A stretch of DNA of 64,000 nt. Source: Cenococcum geophilum 1.58. Its lineage: Eukaryota > Ascomycota > Dothideomycetes > Gloniales > Gloniaceae. Positions 1 to 11,051 of this stretch are shown piece after piece (position 1 is the first letter of the stretch; each line of letters opens with the position of its first letter). Below the pieces are notes generated by a model. It ran no database searches, was not told the DNA's origin, and saw only the letters and a list, made by a program, of their open reading frames with translations. The stretch is taken from the NCBI GenBank assembly GCA_001692895.1, contig KV748213.1:1178001-1242000 (forward strand). Direction: 5' to 3'. A program made the position numbers and the translations under genes.

Positions 1-478
1 TAATCAGAAGAACTCCTCCTTGGGTGCCAAGGCTAACGGCTCGTGTGCAGTGTATGTGTGGCAGGCATCTGTCGTATGTGGTACTTCGAGGCCTACCTTA
101 ATTCTCACGACCCTTACTGTTAGTCTCCTTACCCATACCACTATTCCCCCTACCCGTACCACGCATCCATCACCTATGCCGAACCCGCCCTTACCCCTTA
201 CTAACGCCTCTTCCACAGGGGAAGCAGCGATCCTGTGGCCCGTCACCTCGACCGAAATCAACATCGGCATCGTATGCGGCTGCCTCCCCGGCACCAAGCC
301 CCTCCTTTCGCGCCTCTTCCCGCCCCTCTTCAGCACGTCCTAGCACTCCAGCTCGGCCCGCACCCCGCGCCACCCGCACAACCAGTCGTTCCCGTTCCGG
401 TCACTCTCGAGCCACGACATCAAGGCGTCGCGCACGCTGGCCAGCCGCGTCGATAACAGCGGCGGCGGTGGCGGCGGC

Positions 479-643
479 CAGTGATCTTTTTGGACTGGAG
501 TGGAGTGGATTTGAGCTCAAATCCACTCCAGTCCAAATTACTTGTAGTTTAGCTCGTTCCTAGACAGGGCTAGCGCTTGCCTATCAAGGCTAGCAGTCCA
601 CTCCACTCCACTCCAACTTTAACCCAGTCCGAAAAGATCACTG
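479..643. mobile_element. hAT-like MITE, 165 bp
   Basis: The ends are inverted: CAGTGATCTTTTTGGACTGG at the left and its near-complement ending in GATCACTG at the right, followed inward by GGAGTGGAGTGGA / TCCACTCCACTCC. The 8 bases on both sides are gcggcggc (471-478 and 644-651), as expected for hAT target duplications. The site is itself a GGC repeat, so the duplication alone is weak evidence. The frame argument in the host gene supports it. The interior has a short palindrome (GGATTTGAGCTCAAATCC). There is no coding capacity, so it is non-autonomous. Confidence 0.7.
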
Positions 644-735
644 GCGGCGGCGGCGGCGGCGGCAAGAGCGCCGTGACCAGCGCAACCACTTCGTATGGGT
701 GAGGGGGCCGGCGTTCGAGGCCGATGAGGATGAGG

Positions 736-870
736 GCGGGTTCGTGGAAGAACGGGATTCAGGTCAGCGAGGAGGTGCATGCGGGTTCGTGGAAGAACGG
801 GATTCAGGTCAGCGAGGAGGTGCATGCGGGTTCGTGGAAGAACGGGATTCAGGTCAGCGAGGAGGTGCAT
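736..870 (+). repeat. 45-bp tandem repeat, three copies, coding
   Basis: Three essentially identical 45-bp units (736-780, 781-825, 826-870) encode 15 residues each, AGSWKNGIQVSEEVH, in the tail of the disrupted rhodopsin-domain gene. The unit length is a multiple of three, so the expansion keeps the frame. The near-identity suggests recent duplication. Confidence 0.9.
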
Positions 871-975
871 GTGGAGGAGGGCCCGCGGACGCCGACGGCG
901 CGGAGTAAAGGCAGGGATGGTGCGGAGAGCGAGGTGTGGATTATTCATCCCGAATCAAAGATGTCGTTGGCTTGA

Positions 976-2221
976 GGTTTGGAGTTTGCCACCCCCGTCT
1001 CTAGAAGTTAGGAGCGATGATGATGCGCGAGGTGGGGTTTTTGTGGGATGGTGCTTGGGGACCGGAGCGTACTTGTCAGTGTGGGTGTCTTGGGATTCGT
1101 CTGAACGGTAAAGGTGACTTGGATTCTTTCCTTTGAGCCATGGGAACTCATGTTTGGCTACGATACTACTATATAAAAACTGGAGCATTGGGCTTATAAT
1201 AGGATTCAGCACGTTTTTCAGCAAGGGTTTACCAATGCTCAACTGAGAGTTGATTTACCGGAACTGAGGGAAGGTGGATGCAGAGGGGTACTCTGTAGTT
1301 CGCGACGTAATGTCTAATCTCCAGGTTATAAGACAGCTGTATAAGTGGGGTGAGATGTGGTTATTTGTCCTTGGAGAGTTACTAAGCCCAGGTCGAAACT
1401 GAGCGCCCCTAAAAATGGTTGTGATGAATTGACAAGACCGGCGGAGCAGGATATTACGTCGCTACGAAAATAACTAGCTAAAGAGAAAGAAGAGCGAGAG
1501 CATAACTGAGAGTTTTCCAAATATTTTGGGAGGCCAAATGGTCGACATTCTGCGGATGCGCAACAAATGCGGGAGTAACTCGAGGAAGCGGAGAAGTTAA
1601 ACCGGTGATCTATTACTATTAGCGTCTACAGTTAAACCCTCGAGCATCCCTCTAGGTTCCACCACATTCGTATCGTCGATAAAAATGCCGACATGGAATC
1701 AAATGTGTTCAAAGAAGCTTAGATGGTGTGTGAGATCATCCTCGCCAAAATTTTCCAATCGCAGGGTTCGGGTACAGTACGTCCTCACACCCAGCATTTC
1801 AAATTGCCATCCGTCATGCATCGAAGAACACCATGCAGTGAAACAGTCCCCAAGGTCAGCCAGGATGTCTGTGGAGCCTCAAATCGACCTGAATGATTTG
1901 TTTCGCGCTTCGAATAAACCACAACGCCTTTTGTGGACTCGGCTGTTTGCAGCATAACATCACACACGGAAAACAATAGGTTCCCCGGATGTAATGAGGT
2001 ATTATTCCAAGGTCACGGGAGCTACCTGCTATAGATGCCTGCCGTTTGGGATACCCGTAGAAGGGTTAAATTAGCAGAGTCCACTACATGTATAATTAAT
2101 AGACCTATTCCAAAGTTTTTTCCGACTTGCTTCAGCGCGTTGGTAATTTGCCTTCATTCGGGGCTACAGAAACTTCCCGCATACTCTGTCAACTGTTCCC
2201 CGCCTAGCATCAATCAGAATC
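976..2221. other. Intergenic, nothing recognised
   Basis: Only short open frames in several directions, none with a recognisable domain, a splice-extended frame or coding-like composition. It may hold the 3' untranslated region of the upstream pseudogene and the promoter of the secreted-protein gene at 2222. Confidence 0.6.
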
Positions 2222-2763
2222 ATGCTGTCCATCAATTTCCTCCAAAGCATCTTCGCGCTCCTGCTCGCACTAACATCCGCGTTCCCAACCTCCAGATTCA
2301 ACAAACGCGACGACGCCGGTGTATGTCTTTTTTAATCCCCAAGTGCCCATCTTAATTACTGATATATTCATCCAAGATCTACGTCTGCTCGGATGTTAAC
2401 TGGGGTGGAAACTGCGTCCACTATGTTCAACCGGTAGGTGGCGGCAATTGCGTTACGCTGGATGGCACTGCGTCCTCGATCGGACCCGACCCAGGATTCT
2501 CATGCACATTTTTCAAGTAAGGTTGCGTACCTCTTCCTAAATTACAGATATATGAGCCCTTCTGCTTTGACTTCCTAGAATTTTTCTTACCCACGTCTGT
2601 GCCGCATCACGAGGCTGATGTAACCTTTGGACCTAGAAACGGGCTCTGCGATGATTTAGGAGATGGAACGTTGCACTTGGAGTATCCGGGAGTCTCGAGC
2701 ATGCCGGATAGGTGGAATGATGCAGTGAGGAGTTTTGTTTGTGTTGATAGTGCACAGGAATGA
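2222..2763 (+). CDS. Small secreted cysteine-rich protein, beta/gamma-crystallin-like
   Basis: Three exons by manual splicing: 2222-2320, 2377-2516, 2637-2763 (introns GTATGT..AAG and GTAAGG..CCTAG), giving about 121 residues. Residues 1-20 form a signal peptide (FALLLALTSA core). KR at 28-29 looks like a kexin cleavage site. The mature part starts IYVCSDVNWGGNC and holds six cysteines (about 37, 46, 58, 76, 84, 115), enough for three disulphides. The VCxDxNWGGxC start and the SFVC end resemble fungal secreted proteins with a crystallin-like or killer-toxin-like fold; that fold call is inference. The second intron acceptor was chosen because only the CCTAG at 2632-2636 keeps the downstream frame; the nearer CTAG at 2575-2578 shifts it. 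It is likely extracellular and could be an effector or defence protein. Confidence 0.68.
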
Positions 2764-4482
2764 GCTGTGGCGGTTTAAGGGTGAAAAATGACAGACAGTT
2801 ATGGAAATTAGCAACGGGACATTTTTTTTAAGGCATTCTGGGAATTATGTGAGTGATAGGAACATAATAGGTAATCGCCGTCAAAATTGACCTGCAGAGA
2901 GATTAATACTAAAAAATGGGTTGGTGGAAAATGAGGATTGCATTTGCATTCGAATAGATATAAATTGGCAGCAGTTTAGTAATTCGGTAAAAATAAATAG
3001 CCATATACAACAGCAAAATTCTATGCCTCTACTTCGCTGATGGCTGCCTGTGAATATTCCATAAGATGTTGTCGCAAACCTTGTACATGCAGATGCGGCC
3101 ATCCCTTCCGAGTAGTGGTTAAGGAAGTTGATTAAATTTAGTCACGCCGTTAGCAAATCTAATAGAGAACTGTTTTGATTAGCTGGGGCTGCACCTAATT
3201 AGGATAGATCGCTTCGTCTATCTCCAAAGCGCCACTATGTTGAGTATATTTCTTATTTCGCTCTTTCAATATCAGAATGGGCCTCAGAAGAGGCCATGAT
3301 GTTGGATGATTCAGAGTTTCCCTCTTTTTTATCTAGATTCAGAATATAATTTTAGTACTGGAGGTACTGTACGTGTTTTGAGAAGGTCATTCATAAAATT
3401 CCAATTATTGTCTATAGACTAGTATCTCGAAAAAGCGGGATTACGGACCGAAGGGTATGAGCGAAGAGCATAAACACCAGCTGATGTCTCAGACGATGTC
3501 TCACCTGCTTTTTCATGTTGACCGAACAGTTCAGAATGAGAACTCTGTCCATTCAAGCTGGCTCTTGAGCCTCTACGCCGTCTCAACGTATCCGGTTGAA
3601 AGCGCATATCGATCTTGGTGATTAAACAACAGAATTTATACCATTTGAAGTAATAAGCACGGCCATTTTAACGTATTTTTACCTACTTTTGGGCACAAAT
3701 GTACGCATTTTGGTTATATATACAGTCAATATCAGCTGTCAGGACTCCTGATCTATCTTTGATGTGGTGATCGACGCCATGCCGACAGTAGCCGAAAGTA
3801 ACCGTCACTCGGTCGACACTTCACTTTAGAGAATTCGCCAAAACATGATATTTGTTGAGATAGAATCTGTTCAGCCCATAGCATGGAGCTGCAGAAGGTA
3901 TAGAAATAAGAAGCCTAAAAATAGAGTGGGTGGGGCTACTCTACAGAGATGAAACGTCTATGTGCTGGGGCCCCAAATCCCAGAAATGGAAAACAAGAGG
4001 CAACATGCTAAGTGTTGGAATAACTGACTCCCGTACCCAACGCCATCCCAATGCTAGAGCCTGCCGATCATGCTATGGAGAGAGAAAAAAAGGAGAAAGG
4101 TATGTAGGGTATAAGGGTAGTGAAATGGGCAATGCTACCGCAAGTGGGAGTGTTAGGTTGTACGTTGAGAGGAAGGAAGAGGTGTATGTGAAATTGAAAA
4201 AGAAAATAGAAACCAAAAATCGAATCAAATACCAAAGCCGATACTACAAGGTATCCTTTGGAGATCACGCAATAACAAAACACTCCGCCTTCTTATCTTC
4301 GCACCGCTGCCAAATCCATAAAAACCCTCATGTTGCCTTCTATGATTGCTCAATCGTTCAATCGTTAACTCCCAAGATTAGTCGTTGCTGGTGATGCCCA
4401 CCCAACTCCATGCCTTATCCCATCTCCCCACCACATCTGTTGATTCACTGCCACAATGAAGATGTATCCGGCCTGGGTACTG
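2764..4482. other. Intergenic, nothing recognised
   Basis: AT-rich, with scattered short frames. The longest (3930-4394, plus strand) is low-complexity Lys/Arg/Tyr-rich in its second half and matches no family I know. I see no RNA gene, repeat or terminal inverted repeat. Confidence 0.55.
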
Positions 4483-5088
4483 TCAGAAAATGTCGTAGGA
4501 GTCGATAGCGTCCAGAATTTCGGCGTTAAGTAGTTGCGGCACTTTGTCTTCATCAATCTCGTCCACGGGGAGAAGGATGTCTTCTAAGGTGGGGATTTTC
4601 CGCACCTCGTCGAACTCGAAGGCTGGTAACGTGCGGAGATGGTGCCATGCCACAGTCGCATTGCCTGGTTCGCGCGGAAGCGGTAAAAAACGTCCTACGC
4701 TAGTCTTTGCTCGATCATCGCCTTCCCACTTCAATTCGGTTAAGGTGGGCCATGGTGCTTTATCTATCTTTAAATCCCACTTTGGGCACCAGATAGTCCT
4801 TTGGCATAACACTGTGCTGCGGTTGTCCATGAGAGATTTTCCTTTTAGGGGGGTGGCAATTGGCGGTAGGCCTCGCTTTCGCTGCTCCTCTTTGATTGCA
4901 ACTGTTCTTCCGAGCTGTCGCCCTCGAGCTTGAATAATTACTTGCCGATGCTCTAACCAAGCCGGCATATCCATCTGAGCAACTTCTGACCTCGGAAACG
5001 TACGACGCATTGCGTTTATGCAGACTTGAAACTTCTCTGATTCTTTGGTCTCTGGTGACGCCCACGACAGCGAGTAACTGTAGGACAT
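4483..5088 (-). CDS. Conserved fungal protein of unknown function, 201 aa
   Basis: Single-exon frame of 201 residues on the minus strand. I do not recognise a functional domain. The text reads like a conserved filamentous-fungal family: a Trp/Pro-rich centre (ELKWEGDDRAKT, GRFLPLPREPGN, then a WHHL motif) and an acidic C-terminus (IPTLEDILLPVDEIDEDKVP). It has no signal peptide, membrane segment or coiled coil, so it is probably cytosolic or nuclear. The residues before the centre are basic (RQLGRTVAIKEEQRKRG). It is isolated, with over 3 kb of non-coding sequence on the side of its start. A family search would be needed to name it. Confidence 0.68.
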   Translation of the reverse strand: MSYSYSLSWASPETKESEKFQVCINAMRRTFPRSEVAQMDMPAWLEHRQVIIQARGRQLGRTVAIKEEQRKRGLPPIATPLKGKSLMDNRSTVLCQRTIWCPKWDLKIDKAPWPTLTELKWEGDDRAKTSVGRFLPLPREPGNATVAWHHLRTLPAFEFDEVRKIPTLEDILLPVDEIDEDKVPQLLNAEILDAIDSYDIF

Positions 5089-8000
5089 TGGAGGATGAAG
5101 GGTTTTAAGAATGGCTTAATGCTATGGAAAGATCCAAAGGCAATGAGGGATTTGGCAGAATCCAGGAAGGATGGAAAAAATCTGCTTTGAATCCGTTCGT
5201 GAAGCAATGGACTGATCTTCCGTCAAAAACACCTAAGTCTAAATTTTATTAGCGGACATTCACATATGAATTTCTCAATCCACTCTTTGGACCACCCGAT
5301 TTAAGCGATTTCTCATAATGTCAACAGCGCTTGTGGAATAGCGATGTATGGTCTGTGCAATATTCGATGTATGGTCTGTCCACATTTGAAGTCGCACTGA
5401 AGAAGGCTCCTGAACTCATGAAGAGCTTCCAATAGACCGAACGAGCCTACCTCAACTCCCTCGAAGCTTCCATACGCCCCTCCATCTCATTTGTGCATCA
5501 TTCACAGCAGCGCGCATCCTGCTCTGGTTTTTTACCTACGTACTTGAAGTCCTTTGTCGCGCACTTCCTAAAGGGTTGAGTATCAGCCCTACACGAATAT
5601 GTTCCTGAAATCGGCCATCGGAGAAGTTAGTGGGGACTCATAAACTCAAGGAAGAGATGACCAACAGTTCCCGGATTTGTTTGGTTGAGTGATAGCTTAG
5701 GCAGACAGGGGGTTGGTCATGCAATATGCTACAGGAGGGCTGATTGTTAAGATCCGTGGAGTATGATAAAGATTTTGAGATAAATGGAAGGAAACTCGGA
5801 AAGATGCTTGGGGTTTGCAGAGATGAGTCTCCAAAACTAAATGGAGGTGGAGCCTAGATTGGAGTTGAAACGTATGGTAGATTGCTGTTATTGTCGCGTA
5901 GATGAATAAGAATGTGGATAAATAAGAATACTGAGGCCTGCTCCTTGCTATTGTTCCTAGTTTGTCAATAGAGTGAGTCACGAGCCAATTTCACCTGACA
6001 ATACTTTAGATACAAATGCCGCCGACCTCCCGAAGCAGGCGGTGTGAGGAATTTTGCAATGTGTGAGGGCGCTACATAAGAGGTGGGCGATCAGTGATAA
6101 AGTTGCCGCGCTTTCAGGTTGCGGCGATTGCTTCCAGTTGTAGACTGGCCTGGAGGTTGCGGCAACGGATGCTATTAAGAAGCCTTCACGCCATTCGAAG
6201 ACCTGGGTTGTTGCAAGAAATGGCTAGTAGGAATTGAAGGTTAGCGTAGGAAAAAGGTGAATGAGTTAGGTAAATGAGTGATGTAGACATGTGATCAGCA
6301 AACCTCGCAAGATCTAGTGGCTGTCTGGTCGGCAATGGCGGGTCTCTGGCTAAGGGAGATAATCGGCATATCAATAACGAGGGATGCGGCCGGAGCTGAT
6401 AAGGCTTCTAACTGATAGGGGCAGAAGAACTCTCACATCATTACCGGCACAAGATGGTCGGAAGCAATCTATATTTACACCGCCTTATGGTATGAGGCGA
6501 CTGACGCGGACGACTGAACTCGGAGATGTGCAGATGGAGGTATTTCAGTGCCGAATAGCTACATGGTTGATAATGGTATAACTCACAGCAGTGGAGAGCA
6601 GGACCGGCTATTAAGAGCAATGGTCAGGATTACAACTAGACAGCAGCACTGATTTAATTCCCTTCAACGCATCAAAGAGTCAAACTCACCATCTGAGACT
6701 TTCGGACTCAACATACAATACGCTACTAGCCTGGAAACAATTGACTCAAAACGCGTTCTCGCGACCTCACCTCTTCCTCAAGCGCCCGCCAATGGCTCAA
6801 TACATCATTGATAGTTACCAGTCCGCCCATAAAGATTTTCCTGGCCTGAAAGAGAGCTTGAACGACATTCAAATAATATTGGTGACTGGCAGTAAATAGT
6901 TAAGGATGCGGCAAGAATAAATTGGATTGAAAGAGAAGAAATATGAGGATGCATGATGAGCATGATTCGGAAAGTGTGTGAGGACAGTCGCATTCCCTCC
7001 ATGAAGGCTAGACATGAAAAATCATATGGAATGCTGTCTTCAACTCTAATCTCTTCTTGCTATGCACTTTATTGAAACGAGCCGCATGTTCCAGATTGGA
7101 TACAAGTGTCTTTCCACCGCTGTTCGGATCTTGCGCACATTGTCGCATCAACCATTGTGCTGGTAGGATAGAGGATTGATCGGTCATAACCCATGACTAT
7201 GGACAGGGCGGTCAGGTCAGACTTTAAGAAACTTACCTCGTGTGAGGGGTTGTTGGCAGTATGAGAGTTGATGTCTACAAAGGCGAGAGGGGTCATTGAG
7301 GAAAGCGGAGGCATGAACAACTGCTCAAACTTCCTGGTACGACGCGTGACCGCTCGCCGGGACTGGGAATATCCATTCAGCTGCATGGGCGATGAAACCA
7401 GAAATAGCGCTGCGTTTCCATGCGAGCGCAACGAAAGGTGTTTAAGGACTGTGGTGCGACGAGCGATGAAGTTGACAAACAAATTTGTTTCTCGTTTCAA
7501 GGGCGCTGATGCAGGCGTTGTTGATTGGCGGAAGGAGTGCTGCAGACCCTGGGAAAGACTTTGGTACATCTGCAGCAAGCGCTACGCCGCAGCCACTCAT
7601 TTAAGCTTGGCAGCTCGTCGGTGGCGGCGACAACCCAGTTGCCTAAATCGTGCTCCCGGGCGCATCGCGCGCATTGAGAAGGGTGGAGAAGGGCAGAGAA
7701 GGGAGGACTTTCATGTAGGGTAATTTCTGAACAGCTTCGTGGCTTGTAGACACGCAAAAATGATTGCAACAATAGAGATATTATAACTTCGCCATCACTG
7801 ATGAGATGACGTCTGCATTGAGCCTGGCAAAACAGGGAATAGCCCATTTCAACGCCACCGGCCTCCCCACGAAACCCTACATAACGGTCGGTTGCGACGA
7901 ACTTTCGAAAGATGGACACCTCCTCTGTGACTTTCCCCCCACCTAGGTGTTGTCCCCTTGCGACCGACAATCCGTCAGCGATACCTGAGAGCACGCACGA

Positions 8001-8801
8001 CCGTAACGTTGACCGGCTCTGAGAGCTCGAGCAGCGTCGCGCTGTCGTTGCGTCTTCAGCCGCTGCTATCCAATGGTCGCAAGTCTGGGAACGTAGGGCA
8101 AACGCTCAAAACAAACCGTCAGACCAGTGACCGACGTCCAGGTTGAATATAGCAATCGCAAGGCCAAAGGGTCTTTGCGCATTGCTCGGACCTTCCCGCA
8201 GGCTGGCAGCTGGGAAACCAAATGACTGGCCACTAAGAGTTCTTCTGACCTCCAGGGGCGGCTATTTGGGCCGCGCGATCGAAGAAACCGCTCGTTCCAG
8301 AATAGAGCCACGATTAACTGAGTGGCTGCTGAAACGCCTCAGTCGGGCGGCCTCTTGTTCTAGAAAATAGACAGAGGTCGCCAATTCGGTCCTGTTAGTT
8401 CTCGCGGTACGTGCAGCTGCTCTGTTTCATGTCGATTCGTTTCCTTTGTCGTTATAAGAAAACTCACAAAATCCCTTGTCTCCCCCGGCATTGCTTTTCA
8501 CTGACTCACTTCTCTTTGTTGTGGCTATTGTGGATGAATACTATTGTCTCTTTCCTTTATTCCATTCACTAATTCCATAATTATCTTCACTGCAACCACA
8601 TACTCTCTGGCAGTTTTTTCTTTTGCATCATCAACCGCACTCCCCTGCCTTCCTCTACCCACGAAGCAAAAAGCATTTTCACACATCTCTATATCTTCCT
8701 GATCCTCTGCTGTTATTGCATCCGCATCATTTGCCGCTGGCTGGCTTTTTCCTAATATTCATCCTCACAGACCGAGGCCTTTTGCACCACCCGCCGCCAT
8801 C
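5089..8801. other. Gene-poor intergenic region, 3.7 kb
   Basis: No convincing gene. Three overlapping frames of 150-170 codons on both strands at 7069-7994 look like mutual shadows in a more GC-rich stretch and carry no domain I recognise. The last 400 bases before 8802 are pyrimidine-rich, typical of a fungal promoter and 5' leader for PRM1. Confidence 0.5.
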
Positions 8802-11051
8802 ATGGCTTCCTCAGAGAACCAACAGCAAACCTTCCCGGCTGTGCCTCCATCTCTCTCCGCTGGCGATCATGAGATGCGAGACTACTACGCCCCACAAAAT
8901 GTACCACGGCCTTCAATACACCAAGCACCATACCTCACACCATACCTCGGCCTTCGAGCTAGACTCTCACAAGTATGGCTTAATCGCTGGACTGTCCTCC
9001 TCCTCCTTGTTCTTGTTAGAACCCTTATCGCCATTGCTGGCATCAACGATAATCTCTCCTCGGCTAGACAACAAGCCCTCCGTGCCTGTATAGAAGTAGA
9101 AAATATTGGCAGCATTATGGCATCTATGCCTCATTACATGGCACAGGGTGTTAATGAGCTAACCGCTGGTGGTGTTGAAAGGGGAGCGAATGGGCTCCTA
9201 TCAATGATAAACCTCAGTGTCACCGCCGTTGAGAACATTGTTCTATTTGTTATTAACATGATGACTCAGACCTACGTGTGTCTAATCACTCTTGCTGTCA
9301 GTGGAAGTCTCCATGCCGCAGTCCAACTCGGGGATGAAGTAGTCAAAATTCTAAATAGCACTATTCCCGCGATTGGAGACGATATCGCTAGCGTCACAAG
9401 CACCTTCGAAACGGATTTCAACAGCTTCATGAACAGTTTAAAGAGCATTCCTTTCGCGAATATTAACCCACCAACGCTGAACCTTGATACGGATATCGAG
9501 AAGCTGAAGAATTTGGAAATGCCTACCGACATCTCCACAGGCCTGCAGGATCTCAATAATTCCATACCCACCTTTGCCGACGTCCAAAACTTCACCGAAA
9601 CAGTCATCAAATTTCCGTTCGAAGAAGTGAAGAAGCTCATTAGCGAAACCTTGGGCAATTATACATTCAACCGTTCCTCGCTACCCGTCCCCCAAAAGGA
9701 ACAACTTAGCTTCTGCTCTGAAAACAACGGAATTAACGACTTCTTCGACGGTTTAGTAAAGTTGGAGATGATGGCCCGAAAGATCTTCATTGGCGTCGTT
9801 GTGGTTCTGGCCATCCTCGCATGCATTCCTATGGCCTATAGAGAGATCCGACGATGGCAAAAGATGCAACAACGAGCCCAGCTTGTCGGTCAAAGTGGGT
9901 ACGACTCAATGGACGTTATCTACATAGCTTCTCGACCGTATACAGCGACATTCGGTATCAAGGTTGCAAACCGCTTTGGATCCACACGTCGGCAGACTCT
10001 TATTAGATGGGCAGTGGCCTACGCGACGTCGACCCCGGCACTTTTTGTGCTCTCCCTGGGACTTGCTGGACTTTTCGCCTGCTTATGCCAATACATCCTC
10101 CTTAAGGCAATTGAAAAGGAGATTCCAGCACTTACAAGCCAGGTCGCAGGCTTTGCGGATAAGGTTGTCAGCTCCCTCAACAACGCTTCCGAGACCTGGG
10201 CCAATGGGGTAAACGATGCTATTAACACAACAAACGCCGACATCAATGAGAATATTTTCGGATGGGTTAACATTACCACTACAGCCGTAAATTCAACTTT
10301 AAACGAGTTTGTGGACCAGATGACGAGTGCACTCAATACTACCTTTGGAGGGACTATTCTGTATGACCCTATTATGGGTGTTCTAAACTGCCTTGTTCTG
10401 CTCAAGCTTCAAGGCTTTCAGAAAGCCTTAACATGGGTCTCAGATAACGCACACGTTAACTTCCCTATGCTTGCAAACGACACTTTCTCACTTGGTGCCA
10501 TAGCCAAAATCAGCGGTGATTCTTCTTCGGCGAATCTCCTTGCCGACCCAGGTAGCAGCACCGCGGACGAAATTTCTGCCTCAGTTCTCGAACTTACGAA
10601 TAAACTTCAGAATGGCATTCGCACAGAAGCAATCATTGCAAGCTGCCTCGTTCTAATTTGGGTCTTCGTTGCGCTCATTGGCGTAGTCCGTGTTTGTATG
10701 CTCCTTTTCTGGCGCCAAAAAACCCGTGCAGAAGGTGGCCAAGCATATATCGTTGATCCTGTCACTGAAAACTTTCGAGGCCACGACTTCCAGCCTGATA
10801 CTGCAGCACCGCCGTATGAGTATCCTGTCAACAAAGCCGCACCGTACACAATTCAACCCCGACCTTTCCCAACCTTTGAGCCAACTTCTAACGCCTATAG
10901 CTCGGAAGCTGAGAAGGTTGGCCAAGTCGGTGCGCACAACGTCGGCGATTCGGTAGCTCGCCCCGGCCATCTACGAGCGAGCAGCCACGGAGATCTTGGA
11001 GGAAACTCCCCTTTTAACGAAAAATCCGCGAACAATCCATTTTCTGACTAA
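8802..11051 (+). CDS. PRM1: Plasma membrane fusion protein Prm1
   Basis: Uninterrupted 749-codon frame. Prm1 is a multispanning membrane protein that promotes plasma-membrane merger during mating and hyphal cell fusion; that role is known from yeast and Neurospora. Visible here: a first membrane segment near residues 65-85 (WTVLLLLVLVRTLIAIAGI), the Prm1-typical NDNLSSARQQALRAC stretch directly after it, further segments near 145-165, about 335 (GVVVVLAILACIPMAY), about 410-430 and about 620-645 (IIASCLVLIWVFVALIGVV), and long extracellular loops rich in N-glycosylation sites. The tail is cytosolic, Pro/Ser-rich, ending NNPFSD. The length is usual for filamentous ascomycetes. The start ATG follows CCGCCATC, a good fungal context. 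Confidence 0.93.
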   Translation: MASSENQQQTFPAVPPSLSAGDHEMRDYYAPQNVPRPSIHQAPYLTPYLGLRARLSQVWLNRWTVLLLLVLVRTLIAIAGINDNLSSARQQALRACIEVENIGSIMASMPHYMAQGVNELTAGGVERGANGLLSMINLSVTAVENIVLFVINMMTQTYVCLITLAVSGSLHAAVQLGDEVVKILNSTIPAIGDDIASVTSTFETDFNSFMNSLKSIPFANINPPTLNLDTDIEKLKNLEMPTDISTGLQDLNNSIPTFADVQNFTETVIKFPFEEVKKLISETLGNYTFNRSSLPVPQKEQLSFCSENNGINDFFDGLVKLEMMARKIFIGVVVVLAILACIPMAYREIRRWQKMQQRAQLVGQSGYDSMDVIYIASRPYTATFGIKVANRFGSTRRQTLIRWAVAYATSTPALFVLSLGLAGLFACLCQYILLKAIEKEIPALTSQVAGFADKVVSSLNNASETWANGVNDAINTTNADINENIFGWVNITTTAVNSTLNEFVDQMTSALNTTFGGTILYDPIMGVLNCLVLLKLQGFQKALTWVSDNAHVNFPMLANDTFSLGAIAKISGDSSSANLLADPGSSTADEISASVLELTNKLQNGIRTEAIIASCLVLIWVFVALIGVVRVCMLLFWRQKTRAEGGQAYIVDPVTENFRGHDFQPDTAAPPYEYPVNKAAPYTIQPRPFPTFEPTSNAYSSEAEKVGQVGAHNVGDSVARPGHLRASSHGDLGGNSPFNEKSANNPFSD

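Larger units (their letters stand above)
1..975 (+). pseudogene. Rhodopsin-domain (PTH11/SAT4-type) integral membrane protein, 3' part, disrupted
   Basis: Only the 3' part lies in the window. Exon 51-118 follows an acceptor with a CTAAC branch site. Intron 119-218 has GT..CTAAC..CAG. The next exon from 219 reads the family signature: a DPYW junction, then ILWPVTSTEINIGIVCGCLPG, the last two membrane segments of fungal rhodopsin-domain proteins (PTH11-like sensors and relatives). The frame then meets TAG at 341-343 but continues sensibly (HPHNQSFPFRSLSSHDIKAS) into a glycine run. A 165-bp MITE interrupts that run at 479-643. After the MITE the tail resumes in the frame expected if the element and one 8-bp duplication are removed, then meets TGA at 700-702. 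The tail includes the typical NGIQVSEEVHVEEG-like motif and ends with TGA 973-975. Both early stops could be C-to-T changes (CAG, CGA). I call it a pseudogene; the 5' part is outside the window. The family assignment is from motif recognition. Confidence 0.72.

Noticed and set aside
2575-2618. Nearer acceptor CTAG at 2575-2578 for the secreted protein's second intron
   Set aside because: It gives a premature stop and loses the downstream Cys-rich half; the acceptor ending at 2636 keeps the frame.
3930-4394. 154-codon plus-strand frame
   Set aside because: Low-complexity Lys/Tyr/Arg-rich second half, no family resemblance, no good start context.
7069-7994. Three overlapping 150-170 codon frames on both strands
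   Set aside because: They overlap each other in a GC-richer stretch, have no domain, signal or splice extension, and their translated text looks random.
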